Assembly (NCBI GenBank): GCA_004552485.1
Contig: SFOH01000001.1
Span: 83,433 to 147,432, forward strand
Origin: Bacteroidales bacterium
GTDB lineage: Bacteria > Bacteroidota > Bacteroidia > Bacteroidales > Muribaculaceae
Length of the DNA stretch: 64,000 nt
Reading direction: 5' to 3'
Shown here: positions 17,557-25,558 of the stretch, one piece after another
Numbering within the stretch: position 1 is the first letter of the stretch
Layout: each line of letters starts with the position of its first letter
Notes under the pieces: model-generated
Databases searched by the model: none
The model's input: only the letters and a program-made list of their open reading frames with translations
Told to the model about the DNA's origin: nothing
Position numbers and translations under genes: made by a program

Positions 17557-18249
17557 CTATTCCTTGATGTAAGGATCGAGAACATCGCGCCAGATGAGAT
17601 AGCCCTGACCCAGCAGGTGTAGTCCGTCGTTGGTGATGTCCTTGCGCAGATTGCCGTTCTCGTCGGCGAGATGCGGATAGACGTCGATGAAGGTGACACC
17701 CTTTTCCTTGCAGATTTCCTTCAGGCGCACATTGATGTCGCGGATCACCTGGTCCTTGCCGAACATTGCCTTGTAGCGCTTGTAGTCGACATTGTTGATG
17801 GGGAAGATGCTCTGCACATAGAGCTTCGTCTGCGGCGTGCGTTCGCGGATGAGGTCGATGAGCTTGCCGGCGGCCTCTGCGATGGAGTCGGCCGAGAGAT
17901 TGTGGCTGACGTCATTGGTGCCGCTGAGCAGGAAAATCTTGGCGGGATGGCCGTCGACGACAGCGTCGAGGCGGTCGGCGATGCCCTGGATGACATCGCC
18001 GTTGATGCCGCGGTTGAGGATGCGGTGGTCGTTGAAGAGCTCGTGCCACTCGTCGCCGTGAGTCAGGGAGTTGCCCAGCATCACGATGGATGTGGAGTCG
18101 CAGCCCAGCGTGTTGAACAGCGTGGCGCGCTGGCCCCACAGCTCGGTGTACTTCTTCGTCTTCTGGATTTCGACCAGTTCCTCGTTGGTGATGGCCTGCG
18201 CGCACAGAGCGGTGAGCACGGCGGCCACGATAAAAATAAACTTACGCAT
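17557..18249 (-). CDS. Secreted SGNH/GDSL-type hydrolase
   Basis: This 230-residue protein starts with a signal peptide (MRKFIFIVAAVLTALCAQA). Block I reads VMLGNSLTHG, with GNS in place of GDS, as in many acetylesterase-like members. Block II is NRGINGD, block III is LSGTNDVSHN and block V is DGLHLLGQGY with the catalytic Asp and His. The family removes acetyl or acyl groups from sugars or lipids. A seven-codon upstream extension begins at 18270, but the ATG at 18249 begins the signal peptide. It lies 17 bases upstream of the patatin gene and downstream of murQ. Substrate unknown. Confidence 0.88.
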   Translation of the reverse strand: MRKFIFIVAAVLTALCAQAITNEELVEIQKTKKYTELWGQRATLFNTLGCDSTSIVMLGNSLTHGDEWHELFNDHRILNRGINGDVIQGIADRLDAVVDGHPAKIFLLSGTNDVSHNLSADSIAEAAGKLIDLIRERTPQTKLYVQSIFPINNVDYKRYKAMFGKDQVIRDINVRLKEICKEKGVTFIDVYPHLADENGNLRKDITNDGLHLLGQGYLIWRDVLDPYIKE

Positions 18250-18305
18250 AGGTATTACACTTATTATCAATGAAATGTGAGGGGTTGCACACGGGCAGCC
18301 CCGCT

Positions 18306-18340
18306 GCGGAGCCCCGGGCTCCGCGATGACAGCCCGGGGC
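18306..18340. repeat. GC-rich competing inverted repeats downstream of murQ
   Basis: Two alternative hairpins share one arm. GCGGAGCCC (18306-18314) pairs with GGGCTCCGC (18316-18324), and GCCCCGGGCT (18311-18320) pairs with AGCCCGGGGC (18331-18340) around a 10-base loop. No T-run follows. It may act as a mild terminator or mRNA stabiliser between murQ and the SGNH hydrolase gene. Confidence 0.5.
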
Positions 18341-18359
18341 CTCGTTCAGTCAAAGGTTG

Positions 18360-19178
18360 TTACTCGGCGGCGCGGTAGGCGTCGACGGCGTTCTTCACCG
18401 AGCCGTGCATGAGCAGGAGACGCTTTGCCTCCTCGTAGGGCAGGCCAAGTTCCTCGACGACCATGCGGGTGCCGCGGTCTACGAGCTTGGCATTGCTGAG
18501 CTGCATGTTCACCATCTTGTTGCCTTTAACGCGGCCCATCTGAATCATGACGGAGGTGGTGATCATGTTGCAGATCATCTTCTGACCTGTGCCGGACTTC
18601 ATGCGTGAGGAACCGGTGACGTACTCCGGACCGACGATCATCTCGATGGGAATGTCGGCAACCTGGCTAACGGGAGCATCGGGGTTCGAGGTGATGGCGG
18701 CCGTGAGGATGCCGTGCTTCTTGGCCTCTTCGATGGCGCCGATCACATAGGGGGTGGTGCCGGAGGCGGCGATGCCGATGACGGTGTCCTTGTCATTGAT
18801 GCCGAAGGACTCGAGGTCTTTCCAGCCCTGCTTGGTGTCGTCCTCGGCGTTCTCGACCGGGTTGCGCAGGGCGATGTCGCCGCCGGCGATGAGGCCGATG
18901 ACCCATGAGGGGTCCATGCCGAATGTGGGAGGAATCTCGGAGGCGTCGAGCACGCCGAGGCGGCCGGAGGTGCCGGCGCCCATGTAGAAGATGCGGCCGC
19001 CCTTCTTCATGCGCGGAACGATGGCCTCGACAAGTTTCTCAATCTGGGGGATGGCCTTCTCTACGGCCAGGGCAACTTTTTTGTCTTCGGTGTTGATGTC
19101 GTGGAGAATCTCGCCTACCGACTTCTTCTCCAGGTCATTATAGAGCGATGACTGCTCTGAAATCTTTACAAATGCCAT
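18360..19178 (-). CDS. murQ: N-acetylmuramic acid 6-phosphate etherase MurQ
   Basis: MurQ cleaves the lactyl ether of MurNAc-6-P and gives GlcNAc-6-P and D-lactate in the cytoplasm. The protein has 272 residues with a SIS domain. Visible features are GAGTSGRLGVLDASE, PTFGMDPSWVIGLIAGG, GIAASGTTPYVIGAI, the catalytic Glu region in VENAEDD, and GSSRMKSGTGQKMICNM. It lies 36 bases downstream of the kinase gene that should supply its substrate. The family signature is unambiguous. Confidence 0.97.
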   Translation of the reverse strand: MAFVKISEQSSLYNDLEKKSVGEILHDINTEDKKVALAVEKAIPQIEKLVEAIVPRMKKGGRIFYMGAGTSGRLGVLDASEIPPTFGMDPSWVIGLIAGGDIALRNPVENAEDDTKQGWKDLESFGINDKDTVIGIAASGTTPYVIGAIEEAKKHGILTAAITSNPDAPVSQVADIPIEMIVGPEYVTGSSRMKSGTGQKMICNMITTSVMIQMGRVKGNKMVNMQLSNAKLVDRGTRMVVEELGLPYEEAKRLLLMHGSVKNAVDAYRAAE

Positions 19179-19214
19179 TACGTTTGTTGTGTGATAGGGT
19201 TAACGGAGTGATGA

Positions 19215-20054
19215 TTAGGCGTGGAACTCGATGAGGCCCTGCATGGGACTCTTGATGATGGTGCCGACGGTGCAGCCACATTCGCCGGCAGCCTCGGTGA
19301 GCACATCTTTATAATAGTAAGCGATGGAGCCGATGAAGTTCACCATGAGCATATTGTAGTCCTTATACTGCTGGATGTTGCGCACGAAGAAGCTCTTGAA
19401 GGCGTTCTTCACGAGAGCCTTGATTTCGGGGCGGTCGATGTTCTGGATGAGGAACGGGGTCACGGAAGCCAGGAAGCGGTTGCCCTGCGGCTCCTTGTAG
19501 ACGCGGCGGATGATGGTGAGGCGGTCGAGCTCGTACTGTTTCAGGAATTTCTCGCACAGGTCGGCGGGAAGCTGATTCTTGAGCACATCGCCCAGCAGAA
19601 TCTTGCCCAGCACGGCGCCGGAGCCCTCGTCGCCGAGTATGTAGCCCAGGGGCGAAACATTGTCCTGAATCATCTCGCCGTCATAGTAACATGAGTTGGA
19701 GCCGGTGCCCAGGATGCAGGCGATGCCGGCGCTGTGTCCGCACAGAGCGCGGGCGGCGGCCAGCAGGTCGGTGGCGACGTCAATCACCGGAGCGGGGATG
19801 CTTTTGCGGATGGCGCTTGCAACGTTGTTGCAAACTTCGGGGCTGATGCAGCCGGCGCCGTAGAAGTAAACGGCGGTGATGCCCTCGGCGCTGCCCAGCT
19901 CGGGCATAAGCTCCGTGGCGATGCGCTGTGCCATCTCCTCTTCGGTGAGCATCACTGCATTCATGCCGGTGGTGAACACCTGCTTAACTACTTTTCCATT
20001 CTCAACGAGGCACCAGTCTATTTTGGTGCTTCCACAATCTGCTATAAGTTTCAT
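19215..20054 (-). CDS. murK: BadF/BadG-type sugar kinase, probable MurNAc/GlcNAc kinase (MurK-like)
   Basis: This 279-residue ASKHA-fold kinase is expected to phosphorylate MurNAc and/or GlcNAc at C6. The phosphate-1 motif is IADCGSTKIDW. Next come a sugar-binding CILGTGSNSCYYDG and the glycine-rich GYILGDEGSGAVLG. The annotation BadF/BadG comes from benzoyl-CoA reductase activators, but the GTGSNS and GDEGSG pattern is that of the amino-sugar kinases. Its ATG overlaps the acyltransferase stop (ATGA) and murQ follows directly, which supports MurNAc as substrate by analogy with the Tannerella murTKQ genes. Specificity for MurNAc over GlcNAc is inference. Confidence 0.88.
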   Translation of the reverse strand: MKLIADCGSTKIDWCLVENGKVVKQVFTTGMNAVMLTEEEMAQRIATELMPELGSAEGITAVYFYGAGCISPEVCNNVASAIRKSIPAPVIDVATDLLAAARALCGHSAGIACILGTGSNSCYYDGEMIQDNVSPLGYILGDEGSGAVLGKILLGDVLKNQLPADLCEKFLKQYELDRLTIIRRVYKEPQGNRFLASVTPFLIQNIDRPEIKALVKNAFKSFFVRNIQQYKDYNMLMVNFIGSIAYYYKDVLTEAAGECGCTVGTIIKSPMQGLIEFHA

Positions 20055-21235
20055 ATCTTGATATAAATTTTGTTTTTATAAAGGAAGTATCCGGGAATCC
20101 AGATTAAGACAACGAATGCGAGGGCAAAGAACAGCGAGCCCAGCGTGGGGTCGCCGCCGGCAAGCGGTGTCCACACGGCGTTGTAGAACCATCCGGCCAC
20201 GCTGATCATGCCGTCGCGGGCGGCCTCGCCCGAGTACGGCACCTTGATGCAGCCGAGGACAATGCTCATCACCGCGCCAAGCACATACATGAACAGCGGG
20301 TTGATGCCGAAGGCCTCGAAGAACTTGCACCAGCGCTTGTAGCCCTTGATGTCGATGATCCAGATGAGCAGGCCGAGGAACAGCGACGCCAGACCGCAGG
20401 TGGTCAGCACGAACGTCGGGCTCCAGATTTTCTTGTTGATGGGCACTCCGTAGCTGAGCAGGAAGCCCGTGAAGGTGAGGATCGTACCCACGATGAACAG
20501 TTTGTTGATGCGCAGGTTGTTGTCCTTTGTCGACAGAATCAGACCGCCGCACATAAAGCCGATGAGCATGTGGGCGATGGAGGGGAGTGTTGAGAGGATG
20601 CCCTCCGGGTCAAAGGCCAGCCGCTGGCCGTCGACAGTCTCGTGATACATGTGGTCCTCGCCGAGGACGGCGTTGTCGAGGCGGGCGATGATGCTCTGCT
20701 CGGAGAACTCAAGGCCGTTGCCTATGAGCAGCAGCACGGTGTAGAGCACGAGCATGCCGAAGATGAACCACGGCAGCATCTTGCGGCCCACGCCTAACGC
20801 TATCAGCGAGCCCAGGCCATAGCACAGGGCCAGACGCGGCATAACGCCGAGGATGCGGATTTGGTCAAAGTTGCACATCGCCTCCCACACCCCCTTCTCA
20901 GGGATGCCGCGCAGGAATTTGCCAAACCATGCGACTCCGAGGCCGATGGCAAAGATGACGATGGTGCGCACCAGAATCTTGCGGCAGCACTGCCACGAGA
21001 GGCGGAACTCGAACTTGCGCAGCGAGAAGTAGGTGGAGATACCCATGATGAACATGAAGAACGGAAACACCAGGTCGGTGGGTGTCAGGCCGTCCCATGA
21101 GGCGTGCTCCAGAGGTGGATAGATGTGGCTCCATGAGCCCGGATTGTTCACCAGAATCATTCCCGCGATGGTGATGCCGCGGAGAATGTCCAGCGCCAAC
21201 AGGCGTGAGGGGCGTTTTTTCTCTGTATGTTCCAT
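20051..21235 (-). CDS. Integral membrane acyltransferase of the DUF5009/HGSNAT-like family
   Basis: The protein has about 394 residues and some ten hydrophobic segments. The opening RLLALDILRGITIAGMILVN and WDGLTPTDLVFPFFMFIMG are hallmarks of the family that includes heparan-alpha-glucosaminide N-acetyltransferase. That enzyme moves acetyl from cytoplasmic acetyl-CoA to an amino sugar on the far side of a membrane. The reading at 21241 starts with TTG; ATG at 21235 is preferred. It is coupled to the kinase by a 4-base overlap, so it probably acts on an amino sugar in the salvage route, but no activity is proven by sequence. Confidence 0.85.
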   Translation of the reverse strand: MEHTEKKRPSRLLALDILRGITIAGMILVNNPGSWSHIYPPLEHASWDGLTPTDLVFPFFMFIMGISTYFSLRKFEFRLSWQCCRKILVRTIVIFAIGLGVAWFGKFLRGIPEKGVWEAMCNFDQIRILGVMPRLALCYGLGSLIALGVGRKMLPWFIFGMLVLYTVLLLIGNGLEFSEQSIIARLDNAVLGEDHMYHETVDGQRLAFDPEGILSTLPSIAHMLIGFMCGGLILSTKDNNLRINKLFIVGTILTFTGFLLSYGVPINKKIWSPTFVLTTCGLASLFLGLLIWIIDIKGYKRWCKFFEAFGINPLFMYVLGAVMSIVLGCIKVPYSGEAARDGMISVAGWFYNAVWTPLAGGDPTLGSLFFALAFVVLIWIPGYFLYKNKIYIKI

Positions 21236-21339
21236 AAGCAATGATTAGAGGCTTTTCAGAGAGGTTCTTTGTGGATTAATAATTACAGATTACAGGATAG
21301 ATTCTCAAAGTGGTTTATTATCAAGAGTATTTTGAATGT

Positions 21340-24150
21340 TTACTCGGCCGGACCGGCTGGACGCGGGGTCGTCACCTCGTCCACGAGATAAGCGATTGAC
21401 TTATAGTTGACACCGCTGTTGGTGGTGAGACCGATTTCGCAGGTGCGCGAGTTGGAGAAACCGCGCGCCACGCCGGCCACTTGCAGCTGAGGTTTGAGTT
21501 TGCGCAGAGCCCAGCGGTTGAGTTCGGGCACCATGAAGCCCTTGTCGCCGGCAAAGCCGCAGCATCCCACCTCGGAGGGCACCACCACGTTCTTCGAGCA
21601 GCGCGAGGCCAGGCCGATGATGGTGGAAGCCAGGCCCATGCGGCGCGTCGAGCATGTCACGTGAACAGCCACGGTCTCTGCGGTGGGTTTGAAGTTGAGG
21701 TAGGGCACCAGGAACGTCGAGATAAACTCGGCTGGTTCGTAGAGCTTCATCGAGTGGATGTGGTCGCGCATGCGGTGCAGGCACGGGCTCTGGTCGCAGA
21801 GCACGGGGATGCGGCCGTCTTCCGAGGCTTCGAGCAGCGCCTTCTCCAGCTCGGCGGTCTTGGCGTCGGCGATGTCGGGCATACCTTTGCTCTCCCATAT
21901 CATGCCGCAGCACAGGCCCTTCATGTTGCGCGGGAAAATCACCTCATAGCCGGCCTTGTTGCACAGGCGCGTCATCACCTTGACCAGGCTCTCCACTTTC
22001 TCGCCTTTTTCGGCAGTGGGGCCCATGGTCTGGTTGATGCACGAGGGGAAGTAGACCACCTTGCGGGGCAGCGACGGCTGATTGACCTTGACGTCAGCGG
22101 CGCCGGGCAGAGCGGACGACCACAGGGGCACGCCGCAGTGGTTGAGGCCGCGGCCGATGGCGTCGACGGCCTTGTTGCCGATGACGGCGCGCACGCCGTT
22201 AGCCATGCTGAGCACCGGACGCAGCGTGCTCTCGATGCCCGAGAGATGCTTCGCAGCCCAGGCGCCGGTCTTGTAGCCCATCGAGCCCTTCGGCAGAGCT
22301 TTCTCGCGGAGGTCGTGGATGAGGTCGGCGGTGTTAATCTTCATGGGGCACGAGGTGGAGCACAGTCCGTCGCCGGCGCAGGTCTCGTTGCCGTAATATT
22401 TGAAGCCCTTCTCAAGCGACTTCAGCAGCTTCGGGTTGCGGCCCGACGAGCGCAGGTACGAAATCTCGCGCTGCGAGGCGATGCGCTGACGTGCCGACAG
22501 CGTGAAGCCGCATGACACGCAGTTAACCTCGCAGAAGCCGCATTCGATGCACTTGTCGACGTGCGGGTCGGTCAGCGGCAGATGCTTGATGTTGCGGATA
22601 TAGCACTCGGGGTCGTCGTTGAAGATGACGCCGGGATTGAGGATGCCCTGCGGGTCCATGGCGTCCTTGAGGCGGCGCATCATGGCGAAGGCTTTGCTTC
22701 CCCACTCTTTCTCGACGAACGGCGCCATGTTGCGGCCCGTGCCGTGCTCGGCTTTCAGCGAGCCGTGATATTTGTCGACGACGAGGCGCTCGATTTCGAG
22801 CATCAGGTGCTTGTAGCGCTCGATGTCGGCCTCGGTCTCGAACGACTGGGCGATGACGAAGTGGTAGTTGCCCTCCAGGGCATGGCCGTAGATGCAGGCG
22901 TCGTCGTATCCGCAGTCCTCGAGGAGCTGTGCCAGCTCGCAGGTGGCGTTGGGCAGGTCGTCGATATGGAAAGCCACGTCCTCGATGAGCACCGTTGTGC
23001 CCGGCGCGCGCGTGCCGCCGACGGCGGGGAAGATGCCGGAGCGGATGGCCCACCACGGCCCGTAAACGGCCGGGTCAGACGTGAACAGTATGTCTTTCTT
23101 GAATGTGTCGAAGGCTGAGAGCACTTCTTTGATGCCGCGAATCTGAGCATCCAGTTCCTCCTGCGTGTCGGCCTTGGTGTCCATGAGCAGGGCGGTCAGC
23201 GAGTCGCCGGTTATGTCGTTGCACGACGAGAGGCTCTTCTTGTCGAGCATCTCGCAGCTGTCCACAAGGCCGCTCTTCTTGAGAGCCACGACGGCGCGGC
23301 TGGCCTCGTACATCTCGCGGAAGTAGACCATCGACGAGGCCACGAACGGTTTGATGGGCGCCGTACGGCAGGTGATGGAAGCCAGGAAGCCAAGCGTGCC
23401 CTCCGAGCCGACCATGCAGTGGGCGATGATGTCGAACGGATTCTCGTAGGCGATGAACGGGCGCAGGTTCAGGCCCGTCACGTTCTTGATGCGGTATTTC
23501 TTTTCGATGAGGTTATAGAGCTCGCGGTCGTTGTGAATCTCCTCGCGGATGGCCTCGATCTCGGTGAGCACCTCGGGGTGTGACTCGGCGAAAGCCTCGC
23601 GCGAGCGGGCGTCGCCGGTGTTGAGCAGCGTGCCGTCGGCGAGCACGATGCGCACGGAGCGAAGGATGCGGTCGGAGTTGGCGTGTGTGCCGCAGTTCAT
23701 GCCCGATGCATTGTTGATGACGATGCCGCCGACCATGGCCGAGTTCTTGGAGGCGGGGTCGGGCTCGAAGAAGCGTCCGTAGGGCTTCAGCAGCTCGTTG
23801 ACGCGAGCGCCGACAATGCCGGGCTCGAGGGTGATGACCGAGGCGTCGTCGTTAAACTCATAATTCTCCCAGTTCTTGCCGGCCACGAGAAGCACGGAGT
23901 CGGAGATGGCCTGACCGGACAGCGAGGTTCCGGCGGCGCGGAAGGTTACGGGCACGCGATGAGCCGTGGCGGCACGAAGCACCTGCTGCACCTCGCGAAC
24001 ATTGCGCGAACGGACAACAACCTGCGGCACAAGGCGATAGAAACCGGCATCTGTGCCCCAGGCAAGGCAGCGCAGGTCGTCGGTGTAGATACGGTCTTTC
24101 GACACGTATTGCTTTATATTTCTTAGGAATTCAGTGGTATTGGGCTTCAC
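21340..24150 (-). CDS. FAD-linked D-lactate dehydrogenase fused to Fe-S/CCG module
   Basis: The protein has about 936 residues. The N-terminal FAD-binding_4 domain contains TFRAAGTSLSGQAIS and PGIVGARVNELLKPYGRFF. The FAD-oxidase C-terminal domain ends with KAEHGTGRNMAPFVE. Then come two 4Fe-4S clusters (CIECGFCEVNC and CAGDGLCSTSCP) and CCG domains (LCCGMIWES and GCCGFAGDKGF). This layout is that of quinone-linked D-lactate or glycolate dehydrogenases. In a MurNAc salvage cluster D-lactate is the expected substrate, because MurQ releases it. An upstream GTG at 24228 sits inside a hairpin; GTG at 24150, just before NTTEFLRNIKQYV, fits homologues better. Probably membrane-associated. Confidence 0.9.
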   Translation of the reverse strand: MKPNTTEFLRNIKQYVSKDRIYTDDLRCLAWGTDAGFYRLVPQVVVRSRNVREVQQVLRAATAHRVPVTFRAAGTSLSGQAISDSVLLVAGKNWENYEFNDDASVITLEPGIVGARVNELLKPYGRFFEPDPASKNSAMVGGIVINNASGMNCGTHANSDRILRSVRIVLADGTLLNTGDARSREAFAESHPEVLTEIEAIREEIHNDRELYNLIEKKYRIKNVTGLNLRPFIAYENPFDIIAHCMVGSEGTLGFLASITCRTAPIKPFVASSMVYFREMYEASRAVVALKKSGLVDSCEMLDKKSLSSCNDITGDSLTALLMDTKADTQEELDAQIRGIKEVLSAFDTFKKDILFTSDPAVYGPWWAIRSGIFPAVGGTRAPGTTVLIEDVAFHIDDLPNATCELAQLLEDCGYDDACIYGHALEGNYHFVIAQSFETEADIERYKHLMLEIERLVVDKYHGSLKAEHGTGRNMAPFVEKEWGSKAFAMMRRLKDAMDPQGILNPGVIFNDDPECYIRNIKHLPLTDPHVDKCIECGFCEVNCVSCGFTLSARQRIASQREISYLRSSGRNPKLLKSLEKGFKYYGNETCAGDGLCSTSCPMKINTADLIHDLREKALPKGSMGYKTGAWAAKHLSGIESTLRPVLSMANGVRAVIGNKAVDAIGRGLNHCGVPLWSSALPGAADVKVNQPSLPRKVVYFPSCINQTMGPTAEKGEKVESLVKVMTRLCNKAGYEVIFPRNMKGLCCGMIWESKGMPDIADAKTAELEKALLEASEDGRIPVLCDQSPCLHRMRDHIHSMKLYEPAEFISTFLVPYLNFKPTAETVAVHVTCSTRRMGLASTIIGLASRCSKNVVVPSEVGCCGFAGDKGFMVPELNRWALRKLKPQLQVAGVARGFSNSRTCEIGLTTNSGVNYKSIAYLVDEVTTPRPAGPAE

Positions 24151-24218
24151 GGACCTTGGAGAATTAAGAATTGTGATGAATGATGGTGGTTCGAAGAGAG
24201 AGAGCTGAAAGTCTGCGG

Positions 24219-24246
24219 CCCGGGGCACTGTCTGACGGCGCCCCGG
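24219..24246. repeat. Short GC hairpin between the NamZ and D-lactate dehydrogenase genes
   Basis: CCGGGGC (24220-24226) and GCCCCGG (24240-24246) can form a 7-bp stem around a 13-base loop. It lies just after the NamZ-type gene stop in the minus direction. No T-run follows, so it may stabilise an mRNA end and need not terminate. Confidence 0.4.
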
Positions 24247-24263
24247 ACAGCAGCGGTGAGAGT

Positions 24264-25505
24264 TTATTTCTTATAGATGTGATACTTTTCTGAACGTGCG
24301 GCAAAGTCGGCGGCATCCTTGTTCCAGTAGTCGATGATGTCCGCAACCTTGTGGTTCTTGGAGAAACGCTGGCGAATCTGCTTCGAGCCGGACACCTTGT
24401 CAAACATGCTGAAGCGTTTGGGGTTGGCATTTCCGGTCTTAAAGGTGGCCTTGTCGGGATACATATCGGCGAGCTCCTGCATGACGTAGAACTGAGTCAG
24501 CGAGAGCGGAGCGATGTCCTTGTTGGTGATGTACACCTCCACACCCTGAAGATTCTCGCCCTGGCCAACTGAGTAGAAGGGTTTGACGTGGATGGGACGG
24601 AACATGAGGCCGGGGAGGTTCAGAGCGTTCAGACGTTGAGCCAGTTTCTCGGCGTCGACCCACTGTGCGCAGAAAAGTTTGAAAGGCTCGGTGTAGCCCA
24701 CGCCGATCGACATATAGCCCAGTTCACCAAGGATGCCGGACACGGGATAGTACTCGGCAATCTCGGGCGAGGGAATGTGGGGCGAAGGGAGCACCCAGGG
24801 CATGCCGGTCTCGCGGAAGCTCATGTTGCGCTTGTATCCGTCCATGGGCACCACGGTGAGTTTCACCTTCTTGCCGCCCTTGAGGATGCCTTCCTCGTTG
24901 AGATACTGAGCCAGCTCGCCGGGAGTCATACCGTACAGGTAAGGGATGGGGAACTGCGACACGAACGAGATGCAGTCGGGCTCAGTCAAGTTGCCCTCGA
25001 TTTTGTCGCCGAGGGGATTGGGACGGTCAAGGACCATGAACTCCTTGCCGAGTTCGGCGCAGACATCCATGGCCTCACCCATCGTGGAGATGAATGTGTA
25101 GGAACGACAGCCGATGTCCTGAATGTCATAGACGAGGACGTCCACATCCTTGAGCATCTCGGCGGTCGGACGTCGGGTCTTGCCGTAGATCGAGTAGACG
25201 GGCACGCCGGTGGCGGGGTCGGTCATATTGTCCACATGGTCGCCGGCATGAACGTCGCCGCGCACGCCGTGCTCGGGGGCAAAGAGAGCCGTGAGTTTCA
25301 CACCGGGAGCCTCGTGGAGGATGTCCACGGTGCTCTTCAGGTTGTTGTCGACGCCGGTGGGATTTGTGATGAGGCCCACACGTTTGCCCTGCAGGCTCTT
25401 GAAGCCGCCGTCACGGAGCACCTCCACGCCCGGCTTCACGTGAGCCGACAGGCTCACGCTCACCAGGGCGGCGGCGGCAATGGTCAGTATGGTTCTGAGT
25501 TTCAT
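24264..25505 (-). CDS. namZ: Exo-beta-N-acetylmuramidase, NamZ-like (DUF1343)
   Basis: This 413-residue protein has a signal peptide (MKLRTILTIAAAALVSVSLSA), placing it in the periplasm or outside. The DUF1343 core is clear: GKRVGLITNPTGVD, LTALFAPEHGVRGD, VPVYSIYGKTRRPT, VLVYDIQDIGCRSYTFI and DRPNPLGD. Members of this family (NamZ of Bacillus subtilis and Tannerella forsythia) release single MurNAc residues from the non-reducing ends of peptidoglycan strands. The acidic residues in VLVYDIQDIG are likely active-site parts. The adjacent MFS permease and D-lactate dehydrogenase fit release, import and use of MurNAc. Confidence 0.9.
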   Translation of the reverse strand: MKLRTILTIAAAALVSVSLSAHVKPGVEVLRDGGFKSLQGKRVGLITNPTGVDNNLKSTVDILHEAPGVKLTALFAPEHGVRGDVHAGDHVDNMTDPATGVPVYSIYGKTRRPTAEMLKDVDVLVYDIQDIGCRSYTFISTMGEAMDVCAELGKEFMVLDRPNPLGDKIEGNLTEPDCISFVSQFPIPYLYGMTPGELAQYLNEEGILKGGKKVKLTVVPMDGYKRNMSFRETGMPWVLPSPHIPSPEIAEYYPVSGILGELGYMSIGVGYTEPFKLFCAQWVDAEKLAQRLNALNLPGLMFRPIHVKPFYSVGQGENLQGVEVYITNKDIAPLSLTQFYVMQELADMYPDKATFKTGNANPKRFSMFDKVSGSKQIRQRFSKNHKVADIIDYWNKDAADFAARSEKYHIYKK

Positions 25506-25558
25506 TGCTTTTGAAAAAACGTTTGCTTGTTTAGTTGCTTTGCGTTAGAGACTCATTA

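Noticed and set aside
19215..20054. Benzoyl-CoA reductase activator (BadF/BadG)
   Set aside because: No 4Fe-4S cysteines or reductase genes; the GTGSNS and GDEGSG motifs and murQ next door point to an amino-sugar kinase.
24151..24228. GTG at 24228 as start of the D-lactate dehydrogenase
   Set aside because: It lies inside a GC hairpin and adds 26 residues unlike the family; GTG at 24150 fits better.
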